DNA of 64,000 bases from Phycisphaerae bacterium (GTDB lineage Bacteria > Planctomycetota > Phycisphaerae > UBA1845 > Fen-1342), in the NCBI GenBank assembly GCA_022072445.1, contig JAJVHV010000045.1:1-64000 (forward strand). Direction: 5' to 3'. The position numbers and the translations under genes are program-made. Each line of letters starts with the position of its first letter. The first letter of the stretch is position 1. The notes beneath the pieces are model-generated. The model ran no database searches. It was not told the DNA's origin and worked only from the letters and a program-made list of their open reading frames with translations. Positions 47,189 through 57,053 of this stretch are shown here, in pieces.

Positions 47189-47713
47189 CTATCGCCCCGG
47201 ATAAACCCGCAGATTCCCGAAGTCCACCACCAGCACCGTGGCCGGCGACGGCACGTACGCCAGGTCCAGATAACACGTCCCGTCCGGAAGACACGTCCCG
47301 GCCCGCGCCCGGCCGACCACGTACCCGGCCCCCTGCGCCACCCGGATCGCATCGATCTCCACCGGCCAGCCCCCGTCCAGCGGCAGCCCGGCACGCCACA
47401 AGAGTCCGATCACCGTGCCGCGACTCAGGTCCGGCTCCGGTCCGATACCCACCGCCGCCCGCGCCAACACGCGCCACTCCGCCGACCGCCGAACCTCGAT
47501 CAAACCGACGTGCTCGGTCAGCGCCGTGTAGAGCGGGGCAACGTCCGATACGCGCGAAACCAGCGCCTGCCGGCGGTCGTGGAGTGGGACGGTCGGGGCG
47601 TGCTCCAGTTCGCGCACCGCGACGCGCGCCGGCCGCGGCGCCGCGCACCCCGGCAGCAGCACGGCCAGCACGACGACCGCTAACGTGGCTGTGTTGCGTG
47701 AATCGGACGCCAC
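47189..47713 (-). CDS. Lipoprotein, hypothetical
   Basis: A 174-residue exported protein with a signal peptide ending LLPGC, a good lipobox. The mature part is beta-rich with no known domain. GTG at 47713 has GGAGAT upstream and begins the signal. It converges with the Lon-N gene, with only 6 bp between stops, and diverges from ald. Confidence 0.7.
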   Translation of the reverse strand: MASDSRNTATLAVVVLAVLLPGCAAPRPARVAVRELEHAPTVPLHDRRQALVSRVSDVAPLYTALTEHVGLIEVRRSAEWRVLARAAVGIGPEPDLSRGTVIGLLWRAGLPLDGGWPVEIDAIRVAQGAGYVVGRARAGTCLPDGTCYLDLAYVPSPATVLVVDFGNLRVYPGR

Positions 47714-47808
47714 CGATAATCTCCACCCAATCACAGGCTGCGGCGAGGCACGGACGCCGGCCCGCAATGAGGATCGGTTGGCGTGCGCCTCCGCAGGAGT
47801 TCTCCCGC

Positions 47809-48927
47809 ATGAACATTGGCGTGCCGAAGGAAATCAAGACCGACGAATATCGGGTGGCGCTGGTTCCGTCGGGGGTCGAGCAACTGCGCCGCGCGGGTCA
47901 CCGCGTGATCGTCGAGCGTGACGCCGGCATCGGGTCCGGAATTCCGGATGAAGATTATCAGGCACTGGGGGCGGAGATTGTGCACTCCGCGGCCGAGGTG
48001 TTCGAGCGGAGCGAGCTGATCTGCAAGGTGAAGGAGCCACAGGCGTCCGAAATCCGCATGCTGCGTGCGAAACACGTGGTATTCACCTATTTCCACTTCG
48101 CCGCCAGCCGCGAACTGACCGAGGGTGTGCTGAAGTCGGGCTGCACGGCGATCGCATATGAGACGATTGTAGATCGTCGGAACCGGCTGCCGCTGCTGGC
48201 CCCGATGAGCGAAGTGGCCGGCAAGATGAGCATCCAGGAGGGGGCCAAATATCTGGAGCGGCCGATGATGGGCCGCGGCATCCTGCTGGGCGGCATTCCG
48301 GGCGTCGAGCCGGCCAACGTGCTGATTGTCGGCGGCGGCATCGTGGGGACGAACGCCGCCAAGGTCGCCGCCGGCCTGCACGCCAACGTCACCGTGCTCG
48401 ACGTCGATCTGTATCGCCTGCGCGAGCTGGACGACATCATGCCGCCGAACGTCATGACCGTGTACAGCACGAGCGACGCGATCCGGCGGCACCTGTCGGA
48501 GGCCGACCTGGTGATCGGGGCGGTGCTGATCCCCGGGGCGCGCTGTCCGATGCTCGTGCCGCGGGACTACCTCAAGCTGATGAAACCCGGCGCGGTGATC
48601 GTCGATGTCGGCGTGGATCAGGGCGGCTGCTGCGAGACGACGCGGCCGACGACGCACAGCGACCCGACCTACATCATCGACGGCGTGGTGCATTATGCCG
48701 TCGCCAACATGCCGGGTGCGGTTGGCCGGACGAGCACGTTCGGTCTGACCAACGCGACGATCCCCTACGCCGTCCGCATCGCGGCGGGCGGCTGGGCCAA
48801 GGCTGCGCTGGACGATCCGGGGCTGGCGGCCGGCGTGAACATGACGCAGCAAACCGTCACCAACCAGCCGGTCGCGGAGTGCTTCGGGCTCGAATACACT
48901 CCGGTGAGCAAGACGTTGGCGAAATAG
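47809..48927 (+). CDS. ald: Alanine dehydrogenase
   Basis: A 372-residue NAD-dependent alanine dehydrogenase (alanine to pyruvate plus ammonium). [26 protein letters not shown] is the family start, KVKEP and YFHFAAS mark the substrate site, [20 protein letters not shown] is the dinucleotide fold and [23 protein letters not shown] completes it. Length is normal. AGGAG precedes the ATG at 47809. Confidence 0.95.
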   Translation: MNIGVPKEIKTDEYRVALVPSGVEQLRRAGHRVIVERDAGIGSGIPDEDYQALGAEIVHSAAEVFERSELICKVKEPQASEIRMLRAKHVVFTYFHFAASRELTEGVLKSGCTAIAYETIVDRRNRLPLLAPMSEVAGKMSIQEGAKYLERPMMGRGILLGGIPGVEPANVLIVGGGIVGTNAAKVAAGLHANVTVLDVDLYRLRELDDIMPPNVMTVYSTSDAIRRHLSEADLVIGAVLIPGARCPMLVPRDYLKLMKPGAVIVDVGVDQGGCCETTRPTTHSDPTYIIDGVVHYAVANMPGAVGRTSTFGLTNATIPYAVRIAAGGWAKAALDDPGLAAGVNMTQQTVTNQPVAECFGLEYTPVSKTLAK

Positions 48928-48936
48928 CGGATTGCG

Positions 48937-49037
48937 AAGAGCGAATAACGAATGGTCGCGGACGTGCAGCGGCGCGCGGGAGCGCGGGATCGCTCCTTGC
49001 GGGTGGTTCGATATCCCTGACTCGCTATTCGACATTC
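48937..49037. repeat. Second ATTCGCTATTC-type repeat locus
   Basis: GAGCGAATAACGAATGG near 48939 and CTCGCTATTCGACATTCACC near 49021 are partial inverses that bracket a GC-rich palindrome (GCGCGCGGGAGCGCGG). The block fills the 161-bp gap between ald and the adaptor gene. Confidence 0.7.
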
Positions 49038-49088
49038 ACCCGTAGCGCCGGCCCATTGCGGCGGCGCGTGAAAGCAAGCAGGCCTGCC

Positions 49089-50462
49089 ATGAAGAAGTGG
49101 ATCATTTTGTTCGGCGGCATCGGGCTGGTGCTGGCCGGGTGGTATTTCGTGCGGTCGAATCCCGCGTTTCGCGTCACGCCCGAATGGAACATGCCCAAGT
49201 TCGCCAAGGTGACGCGCGGCGACGTGCGGGTGCCGATCACGGCGACGGGGATCATTCAGCCGGACGCGCGGATTGAGGTGAAGTCGGAAGCGACCGGTGA
49301 AGTGGAAGAGATTCGCGTGGTCGAAGGCGATTTCGTGAAGGCCGGGGACGTGCTGGCGAAGCTGGAGCGCGACACCGAGGAGCGGAACTTCGCTCGGGCC
49401 GAGGCCGATCTGGAATTGGCGCGGGCGGCGCTCGACATCGCAAACGTCAAAGTCGACGACGCTGCGCAGGCCGTCGAGGCGGCGATTTCGCAGCTCGACA
49501 GCCTGGTGGCCGAATTCCCCGTTGTGGAGATGGAGCACAAGCAGGTGCTTGAGGACGCGGCGACTCAGATATACAGCTCGGTCGACAGCGTCCGGCGCAA
49601 GTGGAACCTTGACCGAAACCTGGCGAGTCAGCGTGGGGCCGTGGCGAGCATCAAGCAGCGGCGCAACGACGTTGAGACGGCGAAGCTCAGCGTGAAGCAG
49701 CAGGAGCAGACGCTCGCCAAGGCCGACGCGACGTACAAGGACGCGCAGAAGCGGCTGAGTGAAACCACAATCGTGGCCACCACAGACGCGCTGGTGACCG
49801 AGGTACGCATCCGCAAAGGCGAGAAGGTCCAGTCGGCGTTCGGCACGGTGACAGGCGGCACGACGCTGCTGACGCTGGCGGACATCTCCAAAGTGATCGT
49901 TGTAGCGGCGATCGACGAGGCCGACTACGGCCGCATCGTCGCGATCTCGCCGGTCAATGCGCTGCCGGCGACCGAGTACCGCGAGCAGGTGGCGCGGGAA
50001 GAAGCCGAGAAGCTGGAGAAGCGGACCGGCAAGGTCAAGCTGCTGGTCGACGCCTTTCCGGACGACGAGTTCGAGGGCATGATCGAGCGCGTCGAGCCGC
50101 AGGGTAAACAGAACGTCGGCGCGTCGGTCATCCAATTCAACGTGCACGTCGTGATCACCGACGAGCGCCGCGCCAAGCTCCCCCTCGGCGCTCAGGCCCA
50201 GGTCGAGTTCACCGTCCAGAGCGCCAAAAACGTGCTCGTCGTCCCCTCCGACGCCGTCAAGAGCTACCTCGATCAGACCGGCGTGTGGGTCAGCACGCCG
50301 CCCGCGCAAGGGCAGATCAAGAAGGGCAAGCGCTTTGTGCCCTGCCGCATCGGCATCAGCGACGGCGAGAACACCGAGCTGATCGCGCCGCTGGGCGACG
50401 AAAAGCTGGCTGAGGGAACCGAGGTCTACACCAAGATACCCAGGGAAACCGACGAACGCTGA
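49089..50462 (+). CDS. MacA/HlyD-type periplasmic adaptor protein
   Basis: A 457-residue membrane-fusion protein. A single N-terminal helix (about 4-22) anchors it. The lipoyl-like half [40 protein letters not shown] is split by a long alpha-helical hairpin (about 95-225), and the second lipoyl half ([22 protein letters not shown]) and beta barrel follow. It would link an inner-membrane ABC exporter to the outer membrane. The ATPase gene follows on the same strand after 88 bp. Confidence 0.88.
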   Translation: MKKWIILFGGIGLVLAGWYFVRSNPAFRVTPEWNMPKFAKVTRGDVRVPITATGIIQPDARIEVKSEATGEVEEIRVVEGDFVKAGDVLAKLERDTEERNFARAEADLELARAALDIANVKVDDAAQAVEAAISQLDSLVAEFPVVEMEHKQVLEDAATQIYSSVDSVRRKWNLDRNLASQRGAVASIKQRRNDVETAKLSVKQQEQTLAKADATYKDAQKRLSETTIVATTDALVTEVRIRKGEKVQSAFGTVTGGTTLLTLADISKVIVVAAIDEADYGRIVAISPVNALPATEYREQVAREEAEKLEKRTGKVKLLVDAFPDDEFEGMIERVEPQGKQNVGASVIQFNVHVVITDERRAKLPLGAQAQVEFTVQSAKNVLVVPSDAVKSYLDQTGVWVSTPPAQGQIKKGKRFVPCRIGISDGENTELIAPLGDEKLAEGTEVYTKIPRETDER

Positions 50463-50550
50463 CGCTGGCACGGCAGTAGTCAGGACAGTCAGCCGGCCCG
50501 CCGCCACCGCCGCGGCGCATCGGCCGGCCGCAGAGGCACGAGGGCTCGCA

Positions 50551-51708
50551 GTGGCGCTGATATCGATTCGCGGCCTGACCAAGACTTACCGCATGGGCGA
50601 TGCCCACGTCCACGCGCTGGACGGCGTGGACCTGGACATCGAGCGCGGCGAGTTCGTCGCCATCACCGGCGCGTCGGGCAGCGGCAAGAGCACGCTCATG
50701 CACCTGCTGGGCTGCCTCGACCGGCCGACGCGCGGCGCGTACATTCTCGACGGGCAGAACGTCAGCCGCATGAACGAAAAGCAGCTCGCCGCCGTCCGCA
50801 ACCGCAGCATCGGCTTCGTGTTCCAGACGTTCAATCTCATCCAGCGCACGCCGGCCGTCGACAACGTCGGCGTGCCGCTCTTCTACGCCCGCAAATCCAG
50901 CATCCGCGGCCCGGCGCTGCACGCCCTGGAGCGCGTCGGACTCCGCCCGCGGGCACACCATCGGCCCAATGAGCTCTCGGGCGGCGAGCGACAGCGCGTC
51001 GCGATCGCGCGGGCCATCGTGAACGACCCCGTCCTGCTGCTGGCGGACGAGCCGACCGGCAACCTCGACAGCCGCACGGGCGAGCAGATCATGGAGATCT
51101 TCCACGAGCTCAACGCGCAGGGCGTCACGATCGTGCTCGTCACCCACGAGGCCGACGTCGCCCTCCAGGCACAACGCATCGTCAGCATGCGCGACGGCCG
51201 CATCATCTCCGACCGCCGCGTCGACCCGCGCGAACGCGACGAGCTGCTCGCGCGGCATCGCAGCGCCCTGGTCATGGCCGATGCGCCCAGTTCCGGCAAC
51301 GGAGAGCCGCGCGCTGGCGAGCCGCGCGGCGGCGGGCGTGCTCCCGCGGGCGGGAAGCCCGACCGTGTCCGCGGCGCGGTCGGCGCGCTCACGCTCGCCC
51401 TCCTCGGTGCCGCCGGCGTGCTCAGCGGCGTCGTCGCCGGCCGACTCGTGGGGAAACTCGACATTCAACCGGGGCAGACCCTTCCGGCGGGAGTGCTGTG
51501 GCGTGCCGCCAGCGCCGTGCTGCCGCTGCTGGTGGGGTACGTGCTGGCGATCATCGCGCTATTCGTGGGGCGCCGCGCCCGGCGGCTGATGCGCGAGTCG
51601 CCGGGGCTTTTCCGCGGCGCTGAATACCTTCTCGCCGGCCGCGTGATCGCCTGGCTGGTGATCCTGGCACCACTGCTTTCGGCTCTCGTCAGCAAGCTGC
51701 CGAGCTAG
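50551..51708 (+). CDS. MacB/LolD-type ABC ATPase with C-terminal membrane extension
   Basis: A 385-residue protein. Residues 1-230 are an ABC ATPase: Walker A GASGSGKST, Q loop FVFQTFNL, signature LSGGERQRVAIARA, Walker B LLLADEPTGNLDSRTG and the switch His in VTHEA. Residues about 270-385 add three probable transmembrane helices after a Gly/Arg/Pro-rich linker. They do not look like the MacB FtsX domain, which has four helices and a large periplasmic loop. No separate FtsX-type permease follows. Start at GTG 50551. Confidence 0.85.
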   Translation: MALISIRGLTKTYRMGDAHVHALDGVDLDIERGEFVAITGASGSGKSTLMHLLGCLDRPTRGAYILDGQNVSRMNEKQLAAVRNRSIGFVFQTFNLIQRTPAVDNVGVPLFYARKSSIRGPALHALERVGLRPRAHHRPNELSGGERQRVAIARAIVNDPVLLLADEPTGNLDSRTGEQIMEIFHELNAQGVTIVLVTHEADVALQAQRIVSMRDGRIISDRRVDPRERDELLARHRSALVMADAPSSGNGEPRAGEPRGGGRAPAGGKPDRVRGAVGALTLALLGAAGVLSGVVAGRLVGKLDIQPGQTLPAGVLWRAASAVLPLLVGYVLAIIALFVGRRARRLMRESPGLFRGAEYLLAGRVIAWLVILAPLLSALVSKLPS

Positions 51709-51769
51709 ATTGAGCGTCCTGAGTCAGAACCTTGCATGGTAGCCCGGGTAGTGCACACGCCTGGTTTGG

Positions 51770-52090
51770 GGGAATCCGAACCCCCGACGCCAGTCGGGGG
51801 CCGACGCCAGTCGGGGGCCGACGCCAGTCGGGGTCATCCGAACCCCCGACGCCAATCGGGGGGGGGCTCGCACCGGCGAGGACGCCGCTGCGCCTGGGCG
51901 ACGTTCCCGACGCGGCCGCTGCGCCCTGGCGACGTTTCCGACGCAACACGCCTGCCCGGCTCCCGACCCCTCACTCGCGTGAGGGGTTCGGATGAGTCGC
52001 CGCGCGTCGGGTGAGTCGCCGCGCGTCGGGTGAGTCGCCGCGCGTCGGATGAGTCGCCGCGCGTCGGATGGGTCAACGTTCGTCGGTGGC
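51770..52090. repeat. Second nested repeat locus with 19-bp VNTR
   Basis: The same order of parts as at 22.9-23.7 kb. First come CCCCCGAC...GTCGGGGG hairpins (here with triplicated GACGCCAGTCGGGGGCC words), then the block with CGCAACACGCCTGCC, then CCCCTCAC-TCGC-GTGAGGGG. Last is a 19-bp VNTR. The VNTR sequence differs (GAGTCGCCGCGCGTCGGGT): four good copies start at 51994, 52013, 52032 and 52051, and a diverged fifth starts at 52070. No gene is supported in the 400-bp gap. Confidence 0.9.
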
Positions 52091-52108
52091 CCCATCCGGA
52101 CCCTAACC

Positions 52109-53866
52109 CTAGAGTCGCGCGGCTTGCTGCGTGCGAAAGTCCGGGCGCTGCGGAGCGGGGTTGACGGAGAGGATGCACTGCGCGAGGCCCAGGGCGACGT
52201 GCGCGGAGCCAAAGACTTCGCGCGTGGTCTCGAGCAGAAAGTCGGGGCCGATGATCTCGCCCAGCGGGCTATTCAGCAGGACGGCGCGCATTTTCGGCGT
52301 GAGGCCGCAGATGATGAGGTGGCCGCCGGCGGCGAGATAGTCCGCGACGGGGGCGCGGACGGTGGCCAGGATGGAGAAGTCGATCTGCTGCGTGCGGCGC
52401 ATGCGCAGAATGGTGACGCGCGGGCCGCGCTGAAATATCTGCCGCAGGCGGGCGGCGAGCAGGTCGGCGTGGGCAAAGAAGAGCGGACCTTCGAGCTGGA
52501 TCATCGTGACGGCGGTGCAGCCGGTCTGCTCGTCCATGTCCTGTTCGCGGAACGGACCTTCGGCGCTGCGGACCATTTCGAAGATGTGGATGCGGCTGAC
52601 GCGGCGGAGCAGGACAATGAACGAGACGGCCAGGCCAATCAGGATGGCCCAGTGGATGGGGAGCACGAGCACGCAGACGACCATCGTGAGCAGCACGGGG
52701 CGGTCGTGCACGTCGCGCAGCAGCGCGCGGAGCTCGGACCAGTCGATCATCGTCATCGTCGTGGCCATGAGCAGGCCGCCGATGGCGGGCGTGGTGATGT
52801 AGCGCGTCAAGGGCGTCGCGACCAGGGCGACCAGGCCGGTGGCGGCGGCGGCGATGAGCGAGGAAAGACGCGTCCTTGCGCCGGCGACGTCGGCGAGAGC
52901 GGAGCGCGCGAAGCTGGCGGAACCGGCAAATCCGCCGGCGGCACCCGCCGCGACGTTGGCGATTCCGAGCGACCAGAGTTCGCGGCGGGGGTCGAATCCG
53001 CCCTGGGAGCGCAGCGCCAGCGCCTTTCCGATCGCCAGATTCTGAATCATGCCGACCAGGCTGATGGCCGCGGCGCCGGCCAGCAGGTCGGTGGTGTTGA
53101 AATCGCCGGTGAGCGCGAGCAGCCAGTCGTCGGTCCAGCGCCAGTGAAGTGCGCCGATCGTGGGCAGCGGCGGCCGGTCGGTGAGTGAGCCGAGCAGCCA
53201 GGTGGCCAGTCCGCTGAGGGCGAGTGCGACGAGCGCGACGGGGAAACGTGCGTCCAGACGTCCGCCGATGAGCACGAGGGCGAAGACGCCGGCGGCCATC
53301 GCGAGGGAGACCAGGTCGGTATCGGACAGATGGCGCAGGGCGTTCCAGAGCATGCCGACGAGCATGGGCTCGCGTCCGGCGGGCAGGCCAAGGACGGGCG
53401 CGAGCTGCGAACCGATTGTCAGCATGACCGAACCGACGATCAGGCCGACGATGACGGAGCGCGAGACGAAGCGGACGAGCCGGCCGATGCCGATCACAGC
53501 GCCGGCGACGGTCAGCAGACCGACCAGCACGGCCAAGGCACCGGCGAGGCCGGGCCAGGCGCGGGGCTCGTCGGGCGCCACGGTGCGGAGGACGCCGAGC
53601 ATCATCGTGCTGGCGGTGATGACGGGGCCGATGACGAGTCGGGGAGACTCGGAGAGCGCGGCGCTGACAAGTCCCATGATGACGGCGGTGATGAGGCCCG
53701 AGGCGGGGGGCAGGCCGGCGATGGTTGCGAATCCGACGCATTGCGGGATGGCGACCAGCGCGACGGTCAACCCGGCGAGAAGGTCGCGCGTCGGGATGGC
53801 GGCGGCGCGGGCCGCGGGCCTTCCGAAAGCGTCGGTCGTGGCGTTTGGCGCTCGTGCGAGCGACAC
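52109..53866 (-). CDS. SulP family anion transporter with STAS domain
   Basis: A 585-residue SLC26/SulP transporter. The membrane domain (about 25-420) starts with RDLLAGLTVALVAIPQCVGFATIAGLPPASGLITAV, the family signature, and has ten or more helices. A cytoplasmic STAS domain (about 440-565) ends the protein. Substrates in this family include sulfate, bicarbonate and other anions; specificity cannot be read. GTG at 53866 has a GGAGA site upstream. Confidence 0.9.
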   Translation of the reverse strand: MSLARAPNATTDAFGRPAARAAAIPTRDLLAGLTVALVAIPQCVGFATIAGLPPASGLITAVIMGLVSAALSESPRLVIGPVITASTMMLGVLRTVAPDEPRAWPGLAGALAVLVGLLTVAGAVIGIGRLVRFVSRSVIVGLIVGSVMLTIGSQLAPVLGLPAGREPMLVGMLWNALRHLSDTDLVSLAMAAGVFALVLIGGRLDARFPVALVALALSGLATWLLGSLTDRPPLPTIGALHWRWTDDWLLALTGDFNTTDLLAGAAAISLVGMIQNLAIGKALALRSQGGFDPRRELWSLGIANVAAGAAGGFAGSASFARSALADVAGARTRLSSLIAAAATGLVALVATPLTRYITTPAIGGLLMATTMTMIDWSELRALLRDVHDRPVLLTMVVCVLVLPIHWAILIGLAVSFIVLLRRVSRIHIFEMVRSAEGPFREQDMDEQTGCTAVTMIQLEGPLFFAHADLLAARLRQIFQRGPRVTILRMRRTQQIDFSILATVRAPVADYLAAGGHLIICGLTPKMRAVLLNSPLGEIIGPDFLLETTREVFGSAHVALGLAQCILSVNPAPQRPDFRTQQAARL

Positions 53867-54327
53867 GGGAGTCTCCGTCGTCAGTGCGGCAATATAGTGC
53901 CGGGTGCGGGAAAACGGTTCAAAGTGCGAAGATCAAATTGAAAAGTCCAGCGCGCGAAGTTCAGGAGTGCGAAATGTCAGCGTGCGAGGTTCGAAGTGCG
54001 GAGTTCAATGTGACGGCAGATTCGCTTTCGCATTCGCTGGGCTTGCTGGCGGACAAGGCCCGTCGCTGACGCCCCGGGTTTGGACTCGCGGGCGCGCCGG
54101 CGCCGCCGAGCCGATCGAATCAAGCGGGCACCACCACCGAAGCCAGCCCAGTGATTACATTTCGGGTCGATCGCGCGGAGCCGTCGCCGCCCCAAGCGCG
54201 TAACTTCAGTATTACCGGTGGAAACGGGTCCGTTTGTGAAAGCACATCCTGATGGCCCTGGTGCACCGTGAATCGGTCACCAGGCGCATTCCCGCGTGTC
54301 GCCCCGGCCACAGCGCCGGTCACGCGA
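53867..54327. other. Intergenic region with degenerate GTGCGAAGTTC repeats
   Basis: From about 53928 to 54008, five degenerate copies of GTGCGAAGTTC follow one another. The rest of the 461 bp has no supported gene. Confidence 0.55.
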
Positions 54328-54408
54328 TCAGAACAGCGTGTAAATGAACGGCCCGAGACCCGACTTGGCCGCGAACACGATCAGCCCGCCGATCAGCAGC
54401 CGCTTCAA
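54328..54408 (-). pseudogene. Truncated DUF5989 C-terminal copy
   Basis: The last 22 codons (IGGLIVFAAKSGLGPFIYTLF and stop) are identical in protein sequence to the end of the DUF5989 gene at 57646-57804. The 66-bp overlap differs at five bases, all synonymous third positions. Upstream the similarity ends at LIGG. A 26-residue peptide could start at TTG 54408. This is either a remnant of a second DUF5989 gene or the duplicated edge of an inserted segment. Confidence 0.7.
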
Positions 54409-54428
54409 CGACGCGAGAACTCACCGCG

Positions 54429-55553
54429 CTATCGACTCTGCGGATCGGGCTGCGACCGAGAGATCGCGGTTTGAACGTACGTAGAAACACCGTGTACGAG
54501 GTGGGCCATCGCTGCGTATCGTCGGTCGTCGACCGAGCCGTCGGCTTCCGCAGAACACAATTGCGGCAGGTCACGCGCCGCAGCGAGGTCGATCACCCAC
54601 TTCACGGCAATGTGGTACCGACGGTCCTTGACAACAAGCGGATCATCTGCCGGGATGGCTTCGACGATGTGACCCACAACGTGCACGTACACGTCCATCG
54701 ATTCGGTTGGGGCGTTGGTCGACGCCAAATACGCGACAAGATCGACCTGTCCGTCATCGCAGACGGAATTCAGGAATCGGCTGACCGCCCGGCTCCACGA
54801 CCGCTCGAGTCGCGCCCGATTCCGCGATGACAGCGGGGCGTCTGCGCAGGACTTTACAACAGCCATTGCCCGAATGTTGTGCCCGCCCGCACAGGCCTGC
54901 AACAGAAGCGGTTGGGCTGACTCCTCTAGGAGTCGCGTGACAATTGAATCAAAAGTCAGCGTTTCGCCGTACTGATTCGAAAACTCTGAGAATCGGCCGG
55001 TCAAGCAGAGTGCAACGACAAGCCATGCGACGTCCATTTGTACGTGACTGACGCGCTGCTCGCTGCGCAAGAGCTCGTCGATTGCCGTCGATTCACTCGA
55101 CGTCCCAAGCGCCACACCCGCGCTCAGGAGGTACGCGACGAACTGAGCGGGGTGCTGTTGATACCGACCCCCGCTACGGGACCAGCGAAACATCGGGCCT
55201 GCAGGGGTACTTTCAACTGCGCCAACCGAGAGAAGAACTGAATGCGCGGAGTTTGCTTCGCCGTGGTCCAAGACCTCGGTGGCCGGTCCGAGCGCGAGCA
55301 CCGCGTGCGCCAAGCGATTCGGCGAGTCCGTCACCTGGAGCTTGACGTGCGCAAACTGGTCGCAAAGCAACTGCCCTGCCCGCACATTGGCCGCTATGAC
55401 ATCGTCGACCCGCTCCGTCCGTTGCGTCTCCTGAGGCCGATTGCATCCAACACAGATCGCAATCGCTGGTGCAATCCCGACCAACGCAGCGCGCCGAAGG
55501 CGAACCACGACATGCAAAAGGCGAGCAGGTAGAGTACGGAAGAAGGCAACCAT
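54429..55553 (-). CDS. Exported alpha-helical protein, hypothetical
   Basis: A 374-residue protein. A hydrophobic export signal ends at Cys37 (IAICVGC), not a strict lipobox. The mature part is mostly alpha-helical, with repeated Leu/Ala-rich helices that recall an alpha-alpha barrel or repeat fold; no family is recognised. It is the last gene of a four-gene run on this strand. Its start overlaps the preceding gene by 160 bp, so a later start is possible. Confidence 0.65.
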   Translation of the reverse strand: MVAFFRTLPARLLHVVVRLRRAALVGIAPAIAICVGCNRPQETQRTERVDDVIAANVRAGQLLCDQFAHVKLQVTDSPNRLAHAVLALGPATEVLDHGEANSAHSVLLSVGAVESTPAGPMFRWSRSGGRYQQHPAQFVAYLLSAGVALGTSSESTAIDELLRSEQRVSHVQMDVAWLVVALCLTGRFSEFSNQYGETLTFDSIVTRLLEESAQPLLLQACAGGHNIRAMAVVKSCADAPLSSRNRARLERSWSRAVSRFLNSVCDDGQVDLVAYLASTNAPTESMDVYVHVVGHIVEAIPADDPLVVKDRRYHIAVKWVIDLAAARDLPQLCSAEADGSVDDRRYAAMAHLVHGVSTYVQTAISRSQPDPQSR

Positions 55554-56014
55554 AGATGAACCAAGTCGGACGCTTCGCCGATGAGTAGCGCATCACCAGT
55601 CCAAACGCGGCCAAGCTTGTCGTATGAATAGGTTCGTGTCGTCACGAATCCCTGCAAGGCCGACGCGACAACAATGCCGTCAGTTGTCGAAGTGAGGAGA
55701 AGTTGCGGCTCAGTGACGTGGTCGTTTTGAATCCCCAGAAACACCACAAGACGCTGCCGCCCAAGCTCACGCGGAGCGCACCTGACACGCCTACACCGAA
55801 TATGGACCTGCCGCAGCAGAAACTCAAGCCGTCCCAGAGGATCGCAATCTGGAGATAACCGCGGGGTGGTCTCGAAAAGAGTCAGGCGCGCACCGTCGCC
55901 AAGCATGCCGCAGATGAGCCCAAATCGCGTTGCGTCATCCTGCTCAAAACCAGCGCCCAATCGCCCGGCGTTCAGCAGCTCGGAGATGATGATCGCAATG
56001 ATCCCGACGGTCAC
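55394..56014 (-). CDS. Membrane protein with two terminal helices, hypothetical
   Basis: A 206-residue protein with one transmembrane helix at the N-terminus (VGIIAIIISELL) and another near the C-terminus (SSVLYLLAFCMSWFAFGALRW), the rest probably on the outside. No family is recognised. GTG at 56014 overlaps the stop of the preceding gene (GTGA), which fixes the start. It overlaps the next gene by 160 bp. Confidence 0.62.
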   Translation of the reverse strand: MTVGIIAIIISELLNAGRLGAGFEQDDATRFGLICGMLGDGARLTLFETTPRLSPDCDPLGRLEFLLRQVHIRCRRVRCAPRELGRQRLVVFLGIQNDHVTEPQLLLTSTTDGIVVASALQGFVTTRTYSYDKLGRVWTGDALLIGEASDLVHLWLPSSVLYLLAFCMSWFAFGALRWSGLHQRLRSVLDAIGLRRRNGRSGSTMS

Positions 56015-57033
56015 GGCGTCAGACGTCGGGTAAACCGCCAGCGGGCCATGAACGCGCAGCAGATTCCCAGCGCCCCGGCGCCGGCAAAAAACCACGCGCG
56101 ATGCTGCGAACCTCGCAGAGACGCTCCGGCATCAAACGCGTCTGCCAGCACGTCGCGCGTGCTGCGCGGTCCGCTGGCAACGTAGAGCTCACCGGTGTCC
56201 TCGTTAACAACCGGCGCGCGCGGGGGGATGGCCACCGCCACGTCGGCGGCGCTCAACCCCTGGTTCACCCGGATGGATGGCGCGCCCGCAACGACTTTCA
56301 CCCGCATCTCGCTCGAGACACCCGCGTTCGGGCCGATCCCGTGAAGGAGTTGTGCCCGGAGAGGAAACCATCGACCCCCGACCTGGACGTAGTCGCTCAG
56401 CCGCCCCGTGATCCCCCCGGCCCCCGGCCTGGGATAGTAGGTCCAGAGCAGCGGAACGGCATTTCGTTCGGCGTCCAGCCAGACCGTCATCGTGAGCGAG
56501 TTCGGAAAGTCGGGCGAATCATAGAGATCAATCACGTCCACCACAGTCGCGTCTCGGCCGTCGACCACCTCGCCCTCGGGCCGCACGACAGACTTGGAAT
56601 GCGCGAGCAGCGCGCCCAGATCGGTGTGCTTCCAATGGTTCGGAGAGTCTGGGTGATAAGGATTGCGAAGCAACGTCAGCGACCAGTCCGTACCACCGCC
56701 GGCGACATAGTTGCGCGAGCCGCTCATCACAGAGCCGTTCTTGATCCAGCGGCGGCCTGTGCCCTTCACAGAGTCGAATGACACGAGCTGCCCGCGCGCA
56801 GTGCCGGTTTCGGTTGAATCCCAGAAAATCGCGTGATCGGCCCAGCGGTAAACGAATGAATACGCGGTCGTCGCCGAACTCGTGTTCCACTCGTGGTCGA
56901 AGGCCACTTCAATGTCGCTCAAACCCGCCCAGTTGGATTCCCAGCTCGCCCGCAGATCGCTCAGGTCGGTGCGGCCGAAGCACGGGACGACCAGCAGCAC
57001 GAAACACGAAAGTCTCGTCGTAGCGCGAAACAT
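56011..57033 (-). CDS. Secreted protein with C-terminal membrane anchor, hypothetical
   Basis: A 340-residue protein with a signal peptide (1-20) and a C-terminal helix (FFAGAGALGICCAFMA) followed by basic residues, as in surface proteins kept by a tail anchor. The body is beta-rich with many Trp and Tyr and faintly resembles the LolA/RseB-like lipid-binding sheet; that likeness is weak. GAGGAAA precedes the ATG at 57033. It lies 20 bp after the Cys-rich gene. Confidence 0.68.
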   Translation of the reverse strand: MFRATTRLSCFVLLVVPCFGRTDLSDLRASWESNWAGLSDIEVAFDHEWNTSSATTAYSFVYRWADHAIFWDSTETGTARGQLVSFDSVKGTGRRWIKNGSVMSGSRNYVAGGGTDWSLTLLRNPYHPDSPNHWKHTDLGALLAHSKSVVRPEGEVVDGRDATVVDVIDLYDSPDFPNSLTMTVWLDAERNAVPLLWTYYPRPGAGGITGRLSDYVQVGGRWFPLRAQLLHGIGPNAGVSSEMRVKVVAGAPSIRVNQGLSAADVAVAIPPRAPVVNEDTGELYVASGPRSTRDVLADAFDAGASLRGSQHRAWFFAGAGALGICCAFMARWRFTRRLTP

Positions 57034-57053
57034 GGAGTTTCCTCGGAGTGGCC

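Noticed and set aside
52120-52150. GAAAGTCCGGGC, reminiscent of RNase P RNA
   Set aside because: It falls in the coding end of the SulP gene and lacks the rest of the RNase P core.
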